From Candidatus Acidulodesulfobacterium acidiphilum (lineage in GTDB: Bacteria; SZUA-79; Acidulodesulfobacterales; Acidulodesulfobacteraceae), in assembly GCA_008534395.1 (NCBI GenBank), contig SHMQ01000013.1, forward strand, positions 1-64,000: a stretch of 64,000 bases of DNA, written 5' to 3'. Shown here piece after piece: positions 18,524 through 28,244 of the stretch. The position numbers and the translations under genes were made by a program. Every line of letters starts with the position of its first letter. Position 1 is the stretch's first letter. The notes below the pieces were generated by a model. That model was given only the letters and a program-made list of their open reading frames with translations. It made no database searches and was not told where the DNA came from.

Positions 18524-20059
18524 TCAGCTAAACCTTTCAACCATCTTTAACGCAGTTATTAAATGCTTTAATTTGTTTTCGGTCTCGGCAAACTCGTTTT
18601 CCGGGGTTGAATCGTAAACTATACCGCCTGCCGCCTGTATGTAAGCTGAATCTTTTTTAAATAGGGCGGTTCTTATAGTTATGCAGAATTCCATCCTTTT
18701 GCATAAACCTTCTTCTAAAAAACCGAAATAACCTATTCCCCCGCCGTAAATTCCTCTTTTCGATTCTTCTAATTCGTTTATTATTTCCATTGCCCTTACC
18801 TTGGGAGCGCCCGTAAGAGTTCCGGCAGGATAAGTCGCCTTTATAAGGTCGAATGCATCCATACCTTTTTTAATCTTTGAAACTACGCTCGTTACTATAT
18901 GCTGAACATGGGAATACTTTTCTATATACATAAGGTTGCCTATTTTCACCGAGCCTTTTTCGGAAACTCTGCCTATATCGTTTCGGCTTAAATCGACAAG
19001 CATTATGTGTTCGGCTCTCTCTTTAGGGTCTTTAAGGAGTTTTTCGGCAAAATATTCGTCTTCTTCCGGGTTTTCGCCTCTTTTTATAGTGCCGGCTATA
19101 GGCCGCGTCTCTATAGCGTCTCCTTCCAATTTAACTAAATTCTCGGGTGAAGAGCCGGTAATAACGAAATCGTCTATTTTTAGATAAAACATGTAAGGCG
19201 ATGGATTTACAATCCTGAGAGCCCTGTAAAAAAGAAAAGGGGCAGGGGGATTTATTATTTTCTTTCTTCTTGAAATTTGTACCTGAAATATGTCTCCGCG
19301 AAGTATATACTCTTTTGCCGCTAAAACTTTATTTTTAAATTGTTCGTACTCTATTTCGTCGATAATTTCAAAATTTAATTTATCGTTTCCGTTTGATTCA
19401 TTTTGTCCGGCATCTCTTTTTTGTATTTTATCGGACAGAGAATTTAATCTTGAAAGAGCGGATTCATATTCTTTTTTAAGTGTTTCTATATTTTTGACGT
19501 CTTTAAAAATAAACGACATTATTTTTATAGACTGTTCTATAGCGTCATATACTATGACATCCCTAGGCAGCATAAAAAAAAGGTCGTAAACGTCGGTAAC
19601 GTCTTTTTTATCTGGAGGGAGTTTTTCGATAAGTCCGCTTATTTCATATCCCAAATAACCAAACAAACCGCCTATAAAACCGTCTATAAGATTATTTTTA
19701 TAAATATTGAATTTTAAAAGGATTGTTTTTATATAAGAGAAAATATCCTGTTTTATATCGTCTAATTTTATATTTTCAGGATAGTTTATATCTAAGCCGG
19801 TTAGATTATCCGTACTCAGCACCTCTTTATATAAACGAAAAGTAAGCGCCGGATTTAGGCAAATAAATGAATACCTTCCCCACCTGCCTACGCCTTCCGT
19901 GCTTTCGAATAAAAAAGAATATCTTTCTTTTTTAAATGCGGAAAATATAGATACCGGAGTATCCATATCGCCGCTTATTTCTTTTATAATAGGAATTACG
20001 TTGTATGATTCCGGAGTTCTTAAAATATCGTCGTAGCTTAATACCGGCTTAATAGACAT
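18524..20059 (-). CDS. trpE: Anthranilate synthase component I
   Basis: Converts chorismate to anthranilate using TrpG ammonia. The 511-aa protein has the N-terminal regulatory region, with an LFES motif in place of the LLES tryptophan-feedback motif, then the chorismate-binding domain with IAGTIKRG, DLSRNDIGR and TYPAGTLTGAPK. It is the first trp gene. No Shine-Dalgarno precedes the ATG, and a -10 box ends only 9 bp upstream, so the message is likely leaderless or almost so. No leader peptide rich in Trp codons, T-box or TRAP-like repeat is visible in the 102 bp before it. Confidence 0.96.
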   Translation of the reverse strand: MSIKPVLSYDDILRTPESYNVIPIIKEISGDMDTPVSIFSAFKKERYSFLFESTEGVGRWGRYSFICLNPALTFRLYKEVLSTDNLTGLDINYPENIKLDDIKQDIFSYIKTILLKFNIYKNNLIDGFIGGLFGYLGYEISGLIEKLPPDKKDVTDVYDLFFMLPRDVIVYDAIEQSIKIMSFIFKDVKNIETLKKEYESALSRLNSLSDKIQKRDAGQNESNGNDKLNFEIIDEIEYEQFKNKVLAAKEYILRGDIFQVQISRRKKIINPPAPFLFYRALRIVNPSPYMFYLKIDDFVITGSSPENLVKLEGDAIETRPIAGTIKRGENPEEDEYFAEKLLKDPKERAEHIMLVDLSRNDIGRVSEKGSVKIGNLMYIEKYSHVQHIVTSVVSKIKKGMDAFDLIKATYPAGTLTGAPKVRAMEIINELEESKRGIYGGGIGYFGFLEEGLCKRMEFCITIRTALFKKDSAYIQAAGGIVYDSTPENEFAETENKLKHLITALKMVERFS

Positions 20060-20068
20060 AATATGATT

Positions 20069-20077
20069 ATTATAGCA
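20069..20077 (-). promoter_or_regulatory. Extended -10 promoter of trpE
   Basis: On the minus strand TGC followed by TATAAT (20074 down to 20069) makes an extended -10 element. No good -35 is found at 16-18 bp. The ATG begins 9 nt after the hexamer, which puts the expected transcription start within about 0-4 nt of the start codon. Confidence 0.5.
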
Positions 20078-20144
20078 TATTTTAATTCTTTAAAATTATT
20101 CTTACGCAAAATAAAATAAACCTTTCGATATTATCTTGCGCGGA

Positions 20145-20160
20145 TCTTTAATCTTAAAGA
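20145..20160. repeat. 16-bp palindrome after rplQ
   Basis: TCTTTAA-TC-TTAAAGA forms a perfect dyad directly after the rplQ stop codon (20162-20164). It has no T-run on either strand, so it is not a classic terminator. It may be a protein site or mRNA 3'-end structure. Read-through from rplQ into trpE is therefore not excluded. Confidence 0.35.
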
Positions 20161-20161
20161 A

Positions 20162-20533
20162 TTACGACTGTTTATCGTCTTTTGAAATAAACTCTATTAT
20201 GCCGAGAGGACTGGCATCGCCGGCTCTGTAACCGGTTTTTATTATTCTGACGTATCCTCCTGGCCTGTCGATAAATCTAGGTCCAAGGTCTTTAAAAAGT
20301 TTGGTCGTCGCTTTTTTGCTTCTTAATCTTGCAAAAGCCAATCTGCGTCTCGCGACGTTATCGGATTTTCCCAAAGTAATAAGCCTTTCTACGTAGCTTC
20401 TTAATACTTTAGCTTTAGGCAGTGTAGTCTCGATTCTCTCGTATTCGATAAGAGAAGAAGCCATGTTTCTTAAAAGAGCCGCTCTGTGCGAAGAAGTCCT
20501 GTTTAATCTTGTTTTTATTTTTCCGTGACGCAT
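20162..20533 (-). CDS. rplQ: 50S ribosomal protein L17
   Basis: Large-subunit protein near the peptide exit tunnel. The 123-aa length is typical. It has the family N-terminus [20 protein letters not shown] and the C-terminal [15 protein letters not shown] strand. Last gene of the alpha operon, 36 bp after rpoA. Confidence 0.97.
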   Translation of the reverse strand: MRHGKIKTRLNRTSSHRAALLRNMASSLIEYERIETTLPKAKVLRSYVERLITLGKSDNVARRRLAFARLRSKKATTKLFKDLGPRFIDRPGGYVRIIKTGYRAGDASPLGIIEFISKDDKQS

Positions 20534-20569
20534 TTTAACCTCTATATATATTTTTTATATATTTTATAA

Positions 20570-21580
20570 TTATTTATCTTTCTTTGCAATATTAGCCGGA
20601 ATATCAACCTTCATACCAAAACCTAAGCCCATAGTGGACAAAACTTCTTTGATTTCGTTAAGAGATTTTCTGCCGAAATTTTTTGTTCTGAGCATTTCTC
20701 CTTCTGTTTTTTGCACAAGTTCGCCAATAGTTTTTATATTGGCGTTTTTAAGGCAGTTTGCCGATCTTACCGACAGTTCAAGTTCTTCGACGGATTTCAA
20801 AAGATTTTCGTTTAAATTGCTCTCGTTAATCTTTTCCGTTTCCGGCAGTATTTTTCTTTCATTAGGCATATGGTCTAACTCGCCGAATAAAGAAAAAACG
20901 GAAATCTGGTCCTGCAATATAGTTGCGGCAGACCTTAAAGCATCTTCGGGAGTGATGTAGCCGTTCGTAAATATTTCCATTATAAGTTTATCGTAATCTG
21001 TAATTCCTCCGACCCTGGCATACGAAACGTCCATAGTCACTTTTTTAACCGGCGAAAAAGATACGTCTAAAGAAATAGTTCCTATCGGAGCTTCTTCTCG
21101 CGAATTTAATTCGCTGGGAACGTATCCTCTGCCGCCGGAAACAAGCATTTGTGCTTGAAAACGACCGCCTTTGGATATCGTTAATATCTTTTTATCGCCG
21201 TTTACTACCTGAACATTGTGCGGGGTTTTGATATCGGAGGCAAAAACTTCGCCTTCTTTGTCCGCGTCGATATATACCGTTTCCGGCTCTTCCGAATCCA
21301 TATTAAAATCTATATCCTTTAAATTTAATATAATTTCGGTAACGTCTTCCACTATACCGGGTACGGACGAAAATTCATGGGAAATGCCTTCAATCTTAAT
21401 TTCAACTATTTTGTAACCGATTATAGAAGATAAAAGTATTCTTCTTAAAGAATTCCCGATGGTTGTACCAAAACCTCTTTCCAGCGGCTCTACAATCATT
21501 TTTCCGTAATAGTCAGTATATGTATCTTTATCGAATTCTATTTTCTTTGGCTTAATAAGGGAAAGCCAATTTTTTTTCAT
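20570..21580 (-). CDS. rpoA: RNA polymerase subunit alpha
   Basis: Assembly platform for beta and beta' and target of activators. The 336-aa protein has the NTD dimer helix [20 protein letters not shown] (about 32-51) and the helix-hairpin-helix CTD (about 255-325) ending in [14 protein letters not shown]. The CTD arginine-containing surface [14 protein letters not shown] is kept, so UP-element binding and activator contact, including by a PhoB-type factor, are plausible. Confidence 0.97.
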   Translation of the reverse strand: MKKNWLSLIKPKKIEFDKDTYTDYYGKMIVEPLERGFGTTIGNSLRRILLSSIIGYKIVEIKIEGISHEFSSVPGIVEDVTEIILNLKDIDFNMDSEEPETVYIDADKEGEVFASDIKTPHNVQVVNGDKKILTISKGGRFQAQMLVSGGRGYVPSELNSREEAPIGTISLDVSFSPVKKVTMDVSYARVGGITDYDKLIMEIFTNGYITPEDALRSAATILQDQISVFSLFGELDHMPNERKILPETEKINESNLNENLLKSVEELELSVRSANCLKNANIKTIGELVQKTEGEMLRTKNFGRKSLNEIKEVLSTMGLGFGMKVDIPANIAKKDK

Positions 21581-21608
21581 ATTTCCTCCAAAAAATTTTA
21601 TTTGTAGC

Positions 21609-22235
21609 TTATTTAGAATAAAGCTCTACTATAAGCTTTTCATTTGCCGTAGATATAATTTCGTCTCTTAAAGGAATGCTTTTTAAATTACCGCTAAATT
21701 CTTCGGCAATCGCTTCGTAATATTCCGGACGCGTTTTTCTCGCGGACGAATCGACGGAATTTTTTATAACGTCTAATTTTTTGCCGTTTTCCGAAACGGA
21801 TATCTTTTCGCTTGGCCTTAATATGTATGACGGAATATTAACCTTTTTCCCGTTTACTAAAAAATGCCCGTGGGTAATCAAAAGTCTTGCCGACTTTCTA
21901 GAAACCGCAAATCCCATTGTATAAACGGCATTATCAAGCCTTCTTTCCAATAATGAAAGCAGATTTTCGCCGGTAATTCCCTTCATTCTTTCGGCTGTTT
22001 TATATGTTTTTTTGAATTGTTTTTCCATAAGTCCGTATGTTCTCTTTAATTTCTGTTTTTCTCTTAACTGCTCGCCGTATTCAGATAATTTTCTTCTTAT
22101 ACCCTTATGTTCGCCCGGCGCGTATTCTCTTTTGTCGTATGAACATTTATCCGAAAAACATCTGTCGCCTTTCAGAAACAGTTTTCCGCCTTCCCTCCTG
22201 CATAATTTACAAACAGGTCCTTTGTATTTAGCCAA
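21609..22235 (-). CDS. rpsD: 30S ribosomal protein S4, zinc-binding form
   Basis: Primary 16S binder and, in many bacteria, the translational repressor of the alpha operon. The 208 aa keep an N-terminal zinc knuckle (Cys9, Cys12, Cys26, Cys31), unlike the cysteine-free type. The S4 RNA-binding domain follows at about 98-160 ([20 protein letters not shown]). Confidence 0.96.
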   Translation of the reverse strand: MAKYKGPVCKLCRREGGKLFLKGDRCFSDKCSYDKREYAPGEHKGIRRKLSEYGEQLREKQKLKRTYGLMEKQFKKTYKTAERMKGITGENLLSLLERRLDNAVYTMGFAVSRKSARLLITHGHFLVNGKKVNIPSYILRPSEKISVSENGKKLDVIKNSVDSSARKTRPEYYEAIAEEFSGNLKSIPLRDEIISTANEKLIVELYSK

Positions 22236-22283
22236 TTTTCACCTCTTAATTTCAATATTACTTTATTTTTTATATTTTAAAAT

Positions 22284-22679
22284 TTAAACCCTTCTTCTTT
22301 TTGGAGGTCTGCATCCATTGTGAGGTATCGGCGTAACGTCTTTAATAAGGGTAATATTAAATCCGGAACTTTGAAGCGCCCTTAATGCAGATTCTCTGCC
22401 GCCGCCAGGCCCTTTTATATAAACTTCGATATTCGATACGCCGTAATCTGCAACTTTTTTAGCTGCTTGCTCGGCCGCTACCTGTCCCGCATAAGGCGTG
22501 CTTTTTCTTGAACCTTTAAACCCGCTGGTTCCTGAACTAGCCCATGCAAGAACGTTTCCGCTTAAATCGGTAATACTCACGATAGTATTATTAAAGGTAG
22601 ATTTTATATGTGCTACCGCATTTTGAATATTTTTTTTCTCTTTTCTTTTTTTTGGTGCGTTTTTCTTTATATTTGCCAT
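22284..22679 (-). CDS. rpsK: 30S ribosomal protein S11
   Basis: Platform protein at the mRNA exit. The 131 aa contain [33 protein letters not shown] and the conserved tail [13 protein letters not shown]. It lies between rpsM and rpsD in the standard alpha-operon order. Confidence 0.97.
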   Translation of the reverse strand: MANIKKNAPKKRKEKKNIQNAVAHIKSTFNNTIVSITDLSGNVLAWASSGTSGFKGSRKSTPYAGQVAAEQAAKKVADYGVSNIEVYIKGPGGGRESALRALQSSGFNITLIKDVTPIPHNGCRPPKRRRV

Positions 22680-22715
22680 CGATACCTCTTTTTATTAATT
22701 TTTCCTCAAGTTAAA

Positions 22716-23090
22716 TTATTTTGCTTTAGCTGATGCTATAGTCGACTTTCTCGGACCTTTTCTTGTTCTTGCATTGGTTTTGGTTCTTTGGCCTCTTACC
22801 GGCAAACCTTTTTTATGTCTCAATCCTCTGTATGCGCCGATATCTATCAGCCTCTTAATATTCATCTGCACTTCTCTTCTTAAATCGCCTTCTACCTTAT
22901 GCTCCCCTTCTATAGACTGCCTGATATCGTTTACCTGAGCATCCGATAAATCCTTAACTTTAGTATCCAAAGATACGGCGGCTTTATTTAAAATTTTGAC
23001 GGATAAAGCGCGTCCAATTCCGTAAATATAAGTAAGCGCAATTTCTATCCTTTTATTTTTCGGTAAATCTATTCCTGAAATTCTTGCCAT
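22716..23090 (-). CDS. rpsM: 30S ribosomal protein S13
   Basis: Head protein contacting the P-site tRNA and forming subunit bridges. The 124 aa show the [19 protein letters not shown] start, the GIGR turn and the basic tail [17 protein letters not shown]. Regular alpha-operon position after rpmJ. Confidence 0.97.
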   Translation of the reverse strand: MARISGIDLPKNKRIEIALTYIYGIGRALSVKILNKAAVSLDTKVKDLSDAQVNDIRQSIEGEHKVEGDLRREVQMNIKRLIDIGAYRGLRHKKGLPVRGQRTKTNARTRKGPRKSTIASAKAK

Positions 23091-23141
23091 AATTATTCAC
23101 TCCTCACGTTATATCTAAATCTTTTATATTATAATTAGTTA

Positions 23142-23255
23142 TTAGCCCTGGCGCTGTTTATGCTTTGGGTTTTCGCATATTATCCTGATTACGCCTTTTC
23201 TTTTGATAACTTTACATTTATCGCAAATTTTTTTAACCGACGACCTGACTTTCAC
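23142..23255 (-). CDS. rpmJ: 50S ribosomal protein L36, GTG start
   Basis: 37-aa zinc-ribbon protein of the large subunit. Reading the minus strand from a GTG at 23253-23255 gives [20 protein letters not shown] and a second part with [11 protein letters not shown]. The zinc ligands are Cys-x2-Cys, Cys and His (C+ type). AAGGAGTTTACAA lies just ahead of the GTG and supports the start. Position between infA and rpsM is the usual one. Confidence 0.95.
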   Translation of the reverse strand: MKVRSSVKKICDKCKVIKRKGVIRIICENPKHKQRQG

Positions 23256-23283
23256 TTGTAAACTCCTTTTTAATTTATATTTA

Positions 23284-23505
23284 TTACTTTCCTCTAAAAA
23301 TAATCCTGCCTCTAGTTAAATCGTACGGCGAGAGCTGAACCGTAACCTTATCGCCGGCTAATATCTTTATGTAATGCATCCGCATTTTTCCGGATATGTG
23401 AGCCAGCACTTTATAACCGTTCTCCAATTCTACCCTAAACATGGCATTGGGCAAAGGCTCTACTACAGTTCCTTCAACTTCAATTAAATCTTCTTTATTA
23501 GACAT
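23284..23505 (-). CDS. infA: Translation initiation factor IF-1
   Basis: S1-like OB-fold factor that blocks the A site during initiation. I start it at the ATG 23503-23505 ([20 protein letters not shown]), giving the canonical 73-residue length, 7 bp after the map stop. A longer open frame to 23562 would run back into map and adds 19 residues without family counterpart. [17 protein letters not shown] and the DLTRGRI tail are conserved. Confidence 0.95.
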   Translation of the reverse strand: MSNKEDLIEVEGTVVEPLPNAMFRVELENGYKVLAHISGKMRMHYIKILAGDKVTVQLSPYDLTRGRIIFRGK

Positions 23506-23512
23506 AAATTCC

Positions 23513-24253
23513 TTATGTAAGTATTTGAGGCCCTTCTTTCGTAACTGCGACGGTATGCTCAAAATGAGCCGACAACTTCTTGTCTTTAGTCGTTACCGTC
23601 CATTTATTCTGCTTTATCTTAACCTTATATGAAGACTCGTTAATCATAGGTTCGATCGCTATAACCAATCCCTCGTTAATCAAAACGTCGTTCGATTCAA
23701 TGTAATAGTTTGGAACCTGAGGATCTTCATGCAGCTTAAAACCTACGCCGTGTCCTACGAAGTCCCTTACTACCGAAAACTTATTCGTAACCGCATATTC
23801 TTCGACTGCTTTTGATATATCGTTTATTTTGTTGCCCATTACAGCCTTTGATATACCGATATTTAAAGCCTGCTGTGTAACTTCTATCAGCTTTGAAGCG
23901 TTATCGCTTATCTTTCCTACCGGTACCGTAATAGCGGCATCTGCATAATACCCGTTATAATAAATGCCGAAATCCAAACTTACTATATCGCCTTCTTTAA
24001 GCCTTCTCTGTGACGGAAACCCGTGTACGACATCTTCGTTTACGGATACGCACACCGAATAAGGAAATCCGCCGTACCCTTTAAACGCCGGCGACGCATT
24101 TAACGACGACGATATTTGTTCTGCCTTTATATCGTATTCAATAGTTCTTATTCCCGGCTTCGTTATTTCAGCGAGTTCATTTAATACTTTTCTGACTATT
24201 TGTCCTGATTTTTTTATGCCTTCTATATCTGTCTTATTTTTTAAACTGATCAT
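23513..24253 (-). CDS. map: Methionine aminopeptidase, type I
   Basis: Removes the N-terminal methionine from nascent proteins. The 246-aa pita-bread fold shows all five metal ligands: Asp and Asp (SLDFG...YYADAA), His ([12 protein letters not shown]), Glu (AIEPM) and Glu (HFEHTVAVT). It lacks an N-terminal zinc or SH3 extension (type Ia). It sits 8 bp after adk in the secY-adk-map-infA order. Confidence 0.96.
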   Translation of the reverse strand: MISLKNKTDIEGIKKSGQIVRKVLNELAEITKPGIRTIEYDIKAEQISSSLNASPAFKGYGGFPYSVCVSVNEDVVHGFPSQRRLKEGDIVSLDFGIYYNGYYADAAITVPVGKISDNASKLIEVTQQALNIGISKAVMGNKINDISKAVEEYAVTNKFSVVRDFVGHGVGFKLHEDPQVPNYYIESNDVLINEGLVIAIEPMINESSYKVKIKQNKWTVTTKDKKLSAHFEHTVAVTKEGPQILT

Positions 24254-24261
24254 TAATAAGG

Positions 24262-24909
24262 TTAAATCAGTGAAAGAATTTCGGTTTCCACCTCTTTCGG
24301 CGATTTCTCTCCGTTTACTCTTATTACTTTGCCTAATTTTTCAAAATGTTCTACGAGAGGATGGGTTACCTTATGATAAGTAGCTAATCTGTTTTTAATA
24401 ACTTCAGGTTTATCGTCGTCTCTCGTTATCAAAGGTACCCCGCAATCATCGCAAGTTTCGTCGTTCTTAGGCTTATTATATTTCATATGATAAACTTTTT
24501 TACATTTCGGACATACCCTTCTGTTGGTTAACCTGTCTAGAATCGCTTCGTCTTTAACGTCTATATAAATTACTCTATCGACTTCAATGTTAAACTCGTT
24601 GAGCATTTCGTCCAACAGCACGTTCTGAGAAAGATCTCTCGGAAACCCGTCAAATAAAAAACCTTTTTTGTTTAAATTCTGCTGAATATTAGTCTTTATT
24701 ATTTTAGCGACTAATTCGATAGGAACAAATTCTCCTTTATCCATATAAGATTTGGCTATTTGTCCGAGTTCGGTCTTTTTTTCCACATTTTCCCTTAATA
24801 AATCTCCGGTAGATATAAGTACGAAATCTTTTGTAACTGCAATATTTTTAGCCTGAGTGCCTTTTCCCGCCCCCGGAGGTCCTATAAGAATAAAGATTTT
24901 GCTTTTCAT
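24262..24909 (-). CDS. adk: Adenylate kinase with zinc-type lid
   Basis: Interconverts 2 ADP with ATP and AMP. The 215-aa protein has the P-loop GPPGAGKGTQ (about 10-19), the AMP site STGDLLRE and DGFPRD. The long LID domain carries a Cys4 zinc site (CPKC about 130-133, CDDC about 153-156), typical of Gram-positive and many deltaproteobacterial enzymes rather than enteric ones. Confidence 0.96.
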   Translation of the reverse strand: MKSKIFILIGPPGAGKGTQAKNIAVTKDFVLISTGDLLRENVEKKTELGQIAKSYMDKGEFVPIELVAKIIKTNIQQNLNKKGFLFDGFPRDLSQNVLLDEMLNEFNIEVDRVIYIDVKDEAILDRLTNRRVCPKCKKVYHMKYNKPKNDETCDDCGVPLITRDDDKPEVIKNRLATYHKVTHPLVEHFEKLGKVIRVNGEKSPKEVETEILSLI

Positions 24910-24940
24910 TTTTTTGCCCCTTTTTATATTTATATTATAG

Positions 24941-26239
24941 TTATTTTTTTGACGCTTTTTTTAACAAACTGTCGTAATTTCTGTATAACAGATGAGATTG
25001 TATCTGCACGATAGTATCCATTGCAACGACAACGACGATTAATAAACCGGTTCCGCCGAAATAAAACGGAACGTGAAATTTATTAATTAATATAGTAGGT
25101 ATTAAGCATATTAGCGAAACGTATATTGCACCTATAAAAGTAACTCTGTTCAATATTTTATCTATAAAAGAGGCAGTTGATTTTCCGGGTTTAATGCCGG
25201 GTACATTACCTCCGTATTTACGCAAATCGTCTGCGACGTCGTCGACTTTAAAAGTTATAGCCGTATAAAAATAACAGAAGAAAAAAATTAAAATTACAAA
25301 AAATATATTGTATATTAATCCGTTAGGATTAAGATACTCGGAAATTTTTTCAAAAACCGGAACTTTTATAAAATTTGCAATCGTTGCTGGAAATAAAAGT
25401 ATCGACATAGCAAATATAGGCGGTATAACACCTGGAGTATTAATTTTTAGAGGAAGATAGCTTGTCTGTCCTGAGTATAGTTTCCTGCCGACCATTTTTT
25501 TTGCGTACTGTATGGGAATTCTTCTCTGCGCAGATTCGACGAATACTATAAATCCTATAACTAATATCATAAATGCCACAATTAATATCAGCAGCATTAT
25601 ATTTATTTCTCCGGTCTGAACAAACTTTATAGTATTCATAAATGCGCCCGGAATTGCCGCTACGATTCCCGCAAATATTATAAGGGATATACCGTTTCCT
25701 ATACCGTGTTCCGATATTTCCTCGCCTATCCACATTACAAAAACAGTTCCCGCAGTAAGAGAAATTACCGATATAATAAGAAAGCTTAAGCCGGGATGCA
25801 TAACTACCCGCATTCCGTCGGGGCTTCTCATGGCCATAATTCCGTAACTTATGCCTATAGACTGAAATAACGATAGCAAAACTGTACCGTATCTCGTGTA
25901 TTGCATAAACTTTTTTCTTCCGGCTTCGCCTTCTTTTTGCAGTCTGTCAAGCGACGGAACTACCATAGGTAACATCTGAAAAATAATAGACGAACTGATG
26001 TAAGGCATAATACCGAGCGAAAATATGGAAAAACGGGCTAAAGCTCCGCCGGTAAACATATTGAAAAGTCCGAATAAATTGCTGTTTGTAGCGTTAAAAA
26101 ACTGCGATAAAGCAATAGGGTTTACGCCTGGCGTAGTAATATGCACCCCTACCCTGAAAACTATAAACATTAAAAGAGTATATAGTATCCTATTGCGTAA
26201 TTCAGGTATTTTCCCGATATTTTCGTAACTTTGAGCCAT
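24941..26239 (-). CDS. secY: Protein translocase subunit SecY
   Basis: Channel-forming subunit of SecYEG in the inner membrane. The 432 aa contain ten hydrophobic segments, the plug region after TM1 (VGVHITTPGVNP), YISSSIIFQML in TM2 and the cytoplasmic loop VESAQRRIPIQYAKKMVGRK that contacts SecA and ribosomes. Partner SecE is at 50949-51161; secG is not in the window. It lies 3 bp after rplO. Confidence 0.97.
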   Translation of the reverse strand: MAQSYENIGKIPELRNRILYTLLMFIVFRVGVHITTPGVNPIALSQFFNATNSNLFGLFNMFTGGALARFSIFSLGIMPYISSSIIFQMLPMVVPSLDRLQKEGEAGRKKFMQYTRYGTVLLSLFQSIGISYGIMAMRSPDGMRVVMHPGLSFLIISVISLTAGTVFVMWIGEEISEHGIGNGISLIIFAGIVAAIPGAFMNTIKFVQTGEINIMLLILIVAFMILVIGFIVFVESAQRRIPIQYAKKMVGRKLYSGQTSYLPLKINTPGVIPPIFAMSILLFPATIANFIKVPVFEKISEYLNPNGLIYNIFFVILIFFFCYFYTAITFKVDDVADDLRKYGGNVPGIKPGKSTASFIDKILNRVTFIGAIYVSLICLIPTILINKFHVPFYFGGTGLLIVVVVAMDTIVQIQSHLLYRNYDSLLKKASKK

Positions 26240-26242
26240 TTA

Positions 26243-26677
26243 TTATATTATCCTTACGCTTCCGCCGAGCGATTCAATTTTTTCTTTAGCGCTTTTAGAT
26301 ATTTTATTGCATACTATATTTATTTTTCTGTTAATATCTCCGGAACCGAGCATTTTAAATTTGCTCTCGTTTTTCTTAAGAATTCCGTTCTCTTTTAAAA
26401 TATCTATAGTAATATCGCCGGTTTTTATATTTTCGATAGCAGAAAAATTAATTACGGCATATTTTTCTTTAAGGGGGTTATTAAAGCCTCTTTTGGGAAC
26501 TCTCCTGCTGAAAGGCATTTGTCCGCCTTCGAAACCGGGTCTTACTCCTCCGCCTGCCCTGGCATTCTGTCCCTTATTTCCTTTGCCCGATGTTTGTCCG
26601 TGTCCGGAACCTGCGCCTCTTCCAAGTCTTTTGACCTTTTTATTATTATGTCTGCCGAATTCGCTTAAACTGATCAT
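26243..26677 (-). CDS. rplO: 50S ribosomal protein L15
   Basis: Late-assembly large-subunit protein. The 144 aa show the glycine- and arginine-rich N-terminus ([18 protein letters not shown]) and [18 protein letters not shown]. The gene immediately before it is rpsE, only 27 bp away; the usual rpmD (L30) between the two is absent. Confidence 0.96.
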   Translation of the reverse strand: MISLSEFGRHNNKKVKRLGRGAGSGHGQTSGKGNKGQNARAGGGVRPGFEGGQMPFSRRVPKRGFNNPLKEKYAVINFSAIENIKTGDITIDILKENGILKKNESKFKMLGSGDINRKINIVCNKISKSAKEKIESLGGSVRII

Positions 26678-26704
26678 TATAGTGTATTCCTCTTAATGTA
26701 AATA

Positions 26705-27202
26705 TTATTGTTTGTTTCTTCTCTTATTTAGTTCGCCTTTATAAAAAAAAGACGATATGCATTTTAAAGTAGCGTTTGCAACGTTATGAGGATTAGAAGA
26801 ACCTATGGATTTTGCGTAAACGTTTTTAACTCCCGAAAGTTCAAAAATAGCTCTCATTGCGCCGCCGGCTATAATTCCCGTACCTTCAGGCGCAGGTTTC
26901 ATAAATACGTATCCTGCTCCGCTTTTTCCATACTGCTCGTGAGGTATAGAATTTTTATGCACCTTAACCCGTATAAGATTTTTTTTTGCCTGCTCTGTTC
27001 CTTTTCTTATAGCTTCAGGCACTTCCTTTGCTTTGCCCAGCCCGATACCGACATAGTTTGCATCGGGATCTCCCGCGACTACTAAAGCAGAAAAACCGAA
27101 TCTTCTTCCGCCTTTAACAACCTTGGCTACTCTTGAAATATGAATTACTTTGTCCTTAATATTTAAATCTTCAGCGTTTAACCTATCCAAATTATCCTCC
27201 AA
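26705..27202 (-). CDS. rpsE: 30S ribosomal protein S5
   Basis: Decoding-fidelity protein at the mRNA entry. The 165 aa have the dsRBD-like N domain with the loop [16 protein letters not shown] and the C domain [19 protein letters not shown]. Followed directly by rplO with no room for rpmD. Confidence 0.96.
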   Translation of the reverse strand: MEDNLDRLNAEDLNIKDKVIHISRVAKVVKGGRRFGFSALVVAGDPDANYVGIGLGKAKEVPEAIRKGTEQAKKNLIRVKVHKNSIPHEQYGKSGAGYVFMKPAPEGTGIIAGGAMRAIFELSGVKNVYAKSIGSSNPHNVANATLKCISSFFYKGELNKRRNKQ

Positions 27203-27213
27203 TTTTCATGTAT

Positions 27214-27570
27214 CTAAAATTTTAAACCGCTTTCTCTTGCCGCGTCGGCTAAAGCTTTGACTCTGCCGTGATAAATGTATCCGTTTCTGTCGAATGCAAC
27301 TTCCGTTATGGACCTTTGCAGGCACAGTTCCGCAATTTCTTTGCCTACTATTTTGGCAGTCTCTACGTTTCCCTTATGGCCTTTAATCTTGCCTTTAACT
27401 GCGGCATTGAGCGATGAGACTTGCGCAAGAACTTTATTGTCGAAAGAAAAAACCTGGACATAAATGTTGTTTAAACTCTTAAAAATGCACAAACGCGGTT
27501 TCGTGTTATTTTTCATTACGGTTTTAATATGCGCTTTTCTGCGAATTCTCTTTTCAATCTTATCTTTCAT
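27214..27570 (-). CDS. rplR: 50S ribosomal protein L18
   Basis: 5S rRNA binder of the central protuberance. The 118 aa contain the basic N-terminus, RLCIFKSLNNIYVQV and the tail FDRNGYIYHGRVKALADAARE. Standard spc-operon position, 36 bp after rplF. Confidence 0.96.
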   Translation of the reverse strand: MKDKIEKRIRRKAHIKTVMKNNTKPRLCIFKSLNNIYVQVFSFDNKVLAQVSSLNAAVKGKIKGHKGNVETAKIVGKEIAELCLQRSITEVAFDRNGYIYHGRVKALADAARESGLKF

Positions 27571-27606
27571 ATTTTATTCCTTATGTTTTTATTCTGTTTT
27601 TTTATA

Positions 27607-28146
27607 TTATTTTCCGGAAGCCTTTCCTACTTTCCGCTTAATAACTTCATCCGAATATTTAATTCCTTTGCCTTTATAAGGCTCCGGTTTTTTAAGTTCC
27701 CTTATTCTTGCCGCAACAAGACCGACAAGCTCTTTATCAAACCCGCTTATTTTCAGCAGAGTATTTTTTTCTACCGCTATTTTTATACCGTCCGGGATTT
27801 CAAAATTTACCTGATGCGAAAAACCGAGATTTAAAACTAAAATTTTATTTTTTACTTCAGCCCTGTAACCTACTCCTATTATTTCTAAATCCTTTACAAA
27901 CCCTTTAACTACCCCTATAACCGAATTAGCTATTATAGTTCTGGTTAATCCGCTGAATTTTTCAAATTCGGGATTATCGTTTTTTAATTTAACCGAAACG
28001 GATGAATCGGTCATTTCTAATACAATTCCTTCGGGAATTCTTTTAGAAACTTTTCCGAGAGGACCGGATGAAGTAAACACTCCTTCCTTCAGTTCTATTT
28101 TAACTTCTTTGGGAATTTCGATAATTTTCTTTCCTATTCTTGACAT
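27607..28146 (-). CDS. rplF: 50S ribosomal protein L6
   Basis: Two-domain protein near the sarcin-ricin loop. The 179 aa begin SRIGKKIIEIPKEVKIE and end in the conserved KPEPYKGKGIKYSDEVIKRK. The 98-bp gap to rpsH upstream is the widest within this ribosomal run and holds no gene. Confidence 0.96.
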   Translation of the reverse strand: MSRIGKKIIEIPKEVKIELKEGVFTSSGPLGKVSKRIPEGIVLEMTDSSVSVKLKNDNPEFEKFSGLTRTIIANSVIGVVKGFVKDLEIIGVGYRAEVKNKILVLNLGFSHQVNFEIPDGIKIAVEKNTLLKISGFDKELVGLVAARIRELKKPEPYKGKGIKYSDEVIKRKVGKASGK

Positions 28147-28244
28147 TTTATTATTCCTATTACCTTTAAGTTTAGTATAGCCTAAAATCTATACCTGTTA
28201 TTAAGCCGATTAATAAATACGACAGCGTTATTATACTATTTTAA

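Noticed and set aside
20060-20161. Search for a trp leader peptide, T-box or riboswitch ahead of trpE
   Set aside because: No run of Trp codons, no T-box bulge and no terminator/antiterminator pair in these 102 bp.
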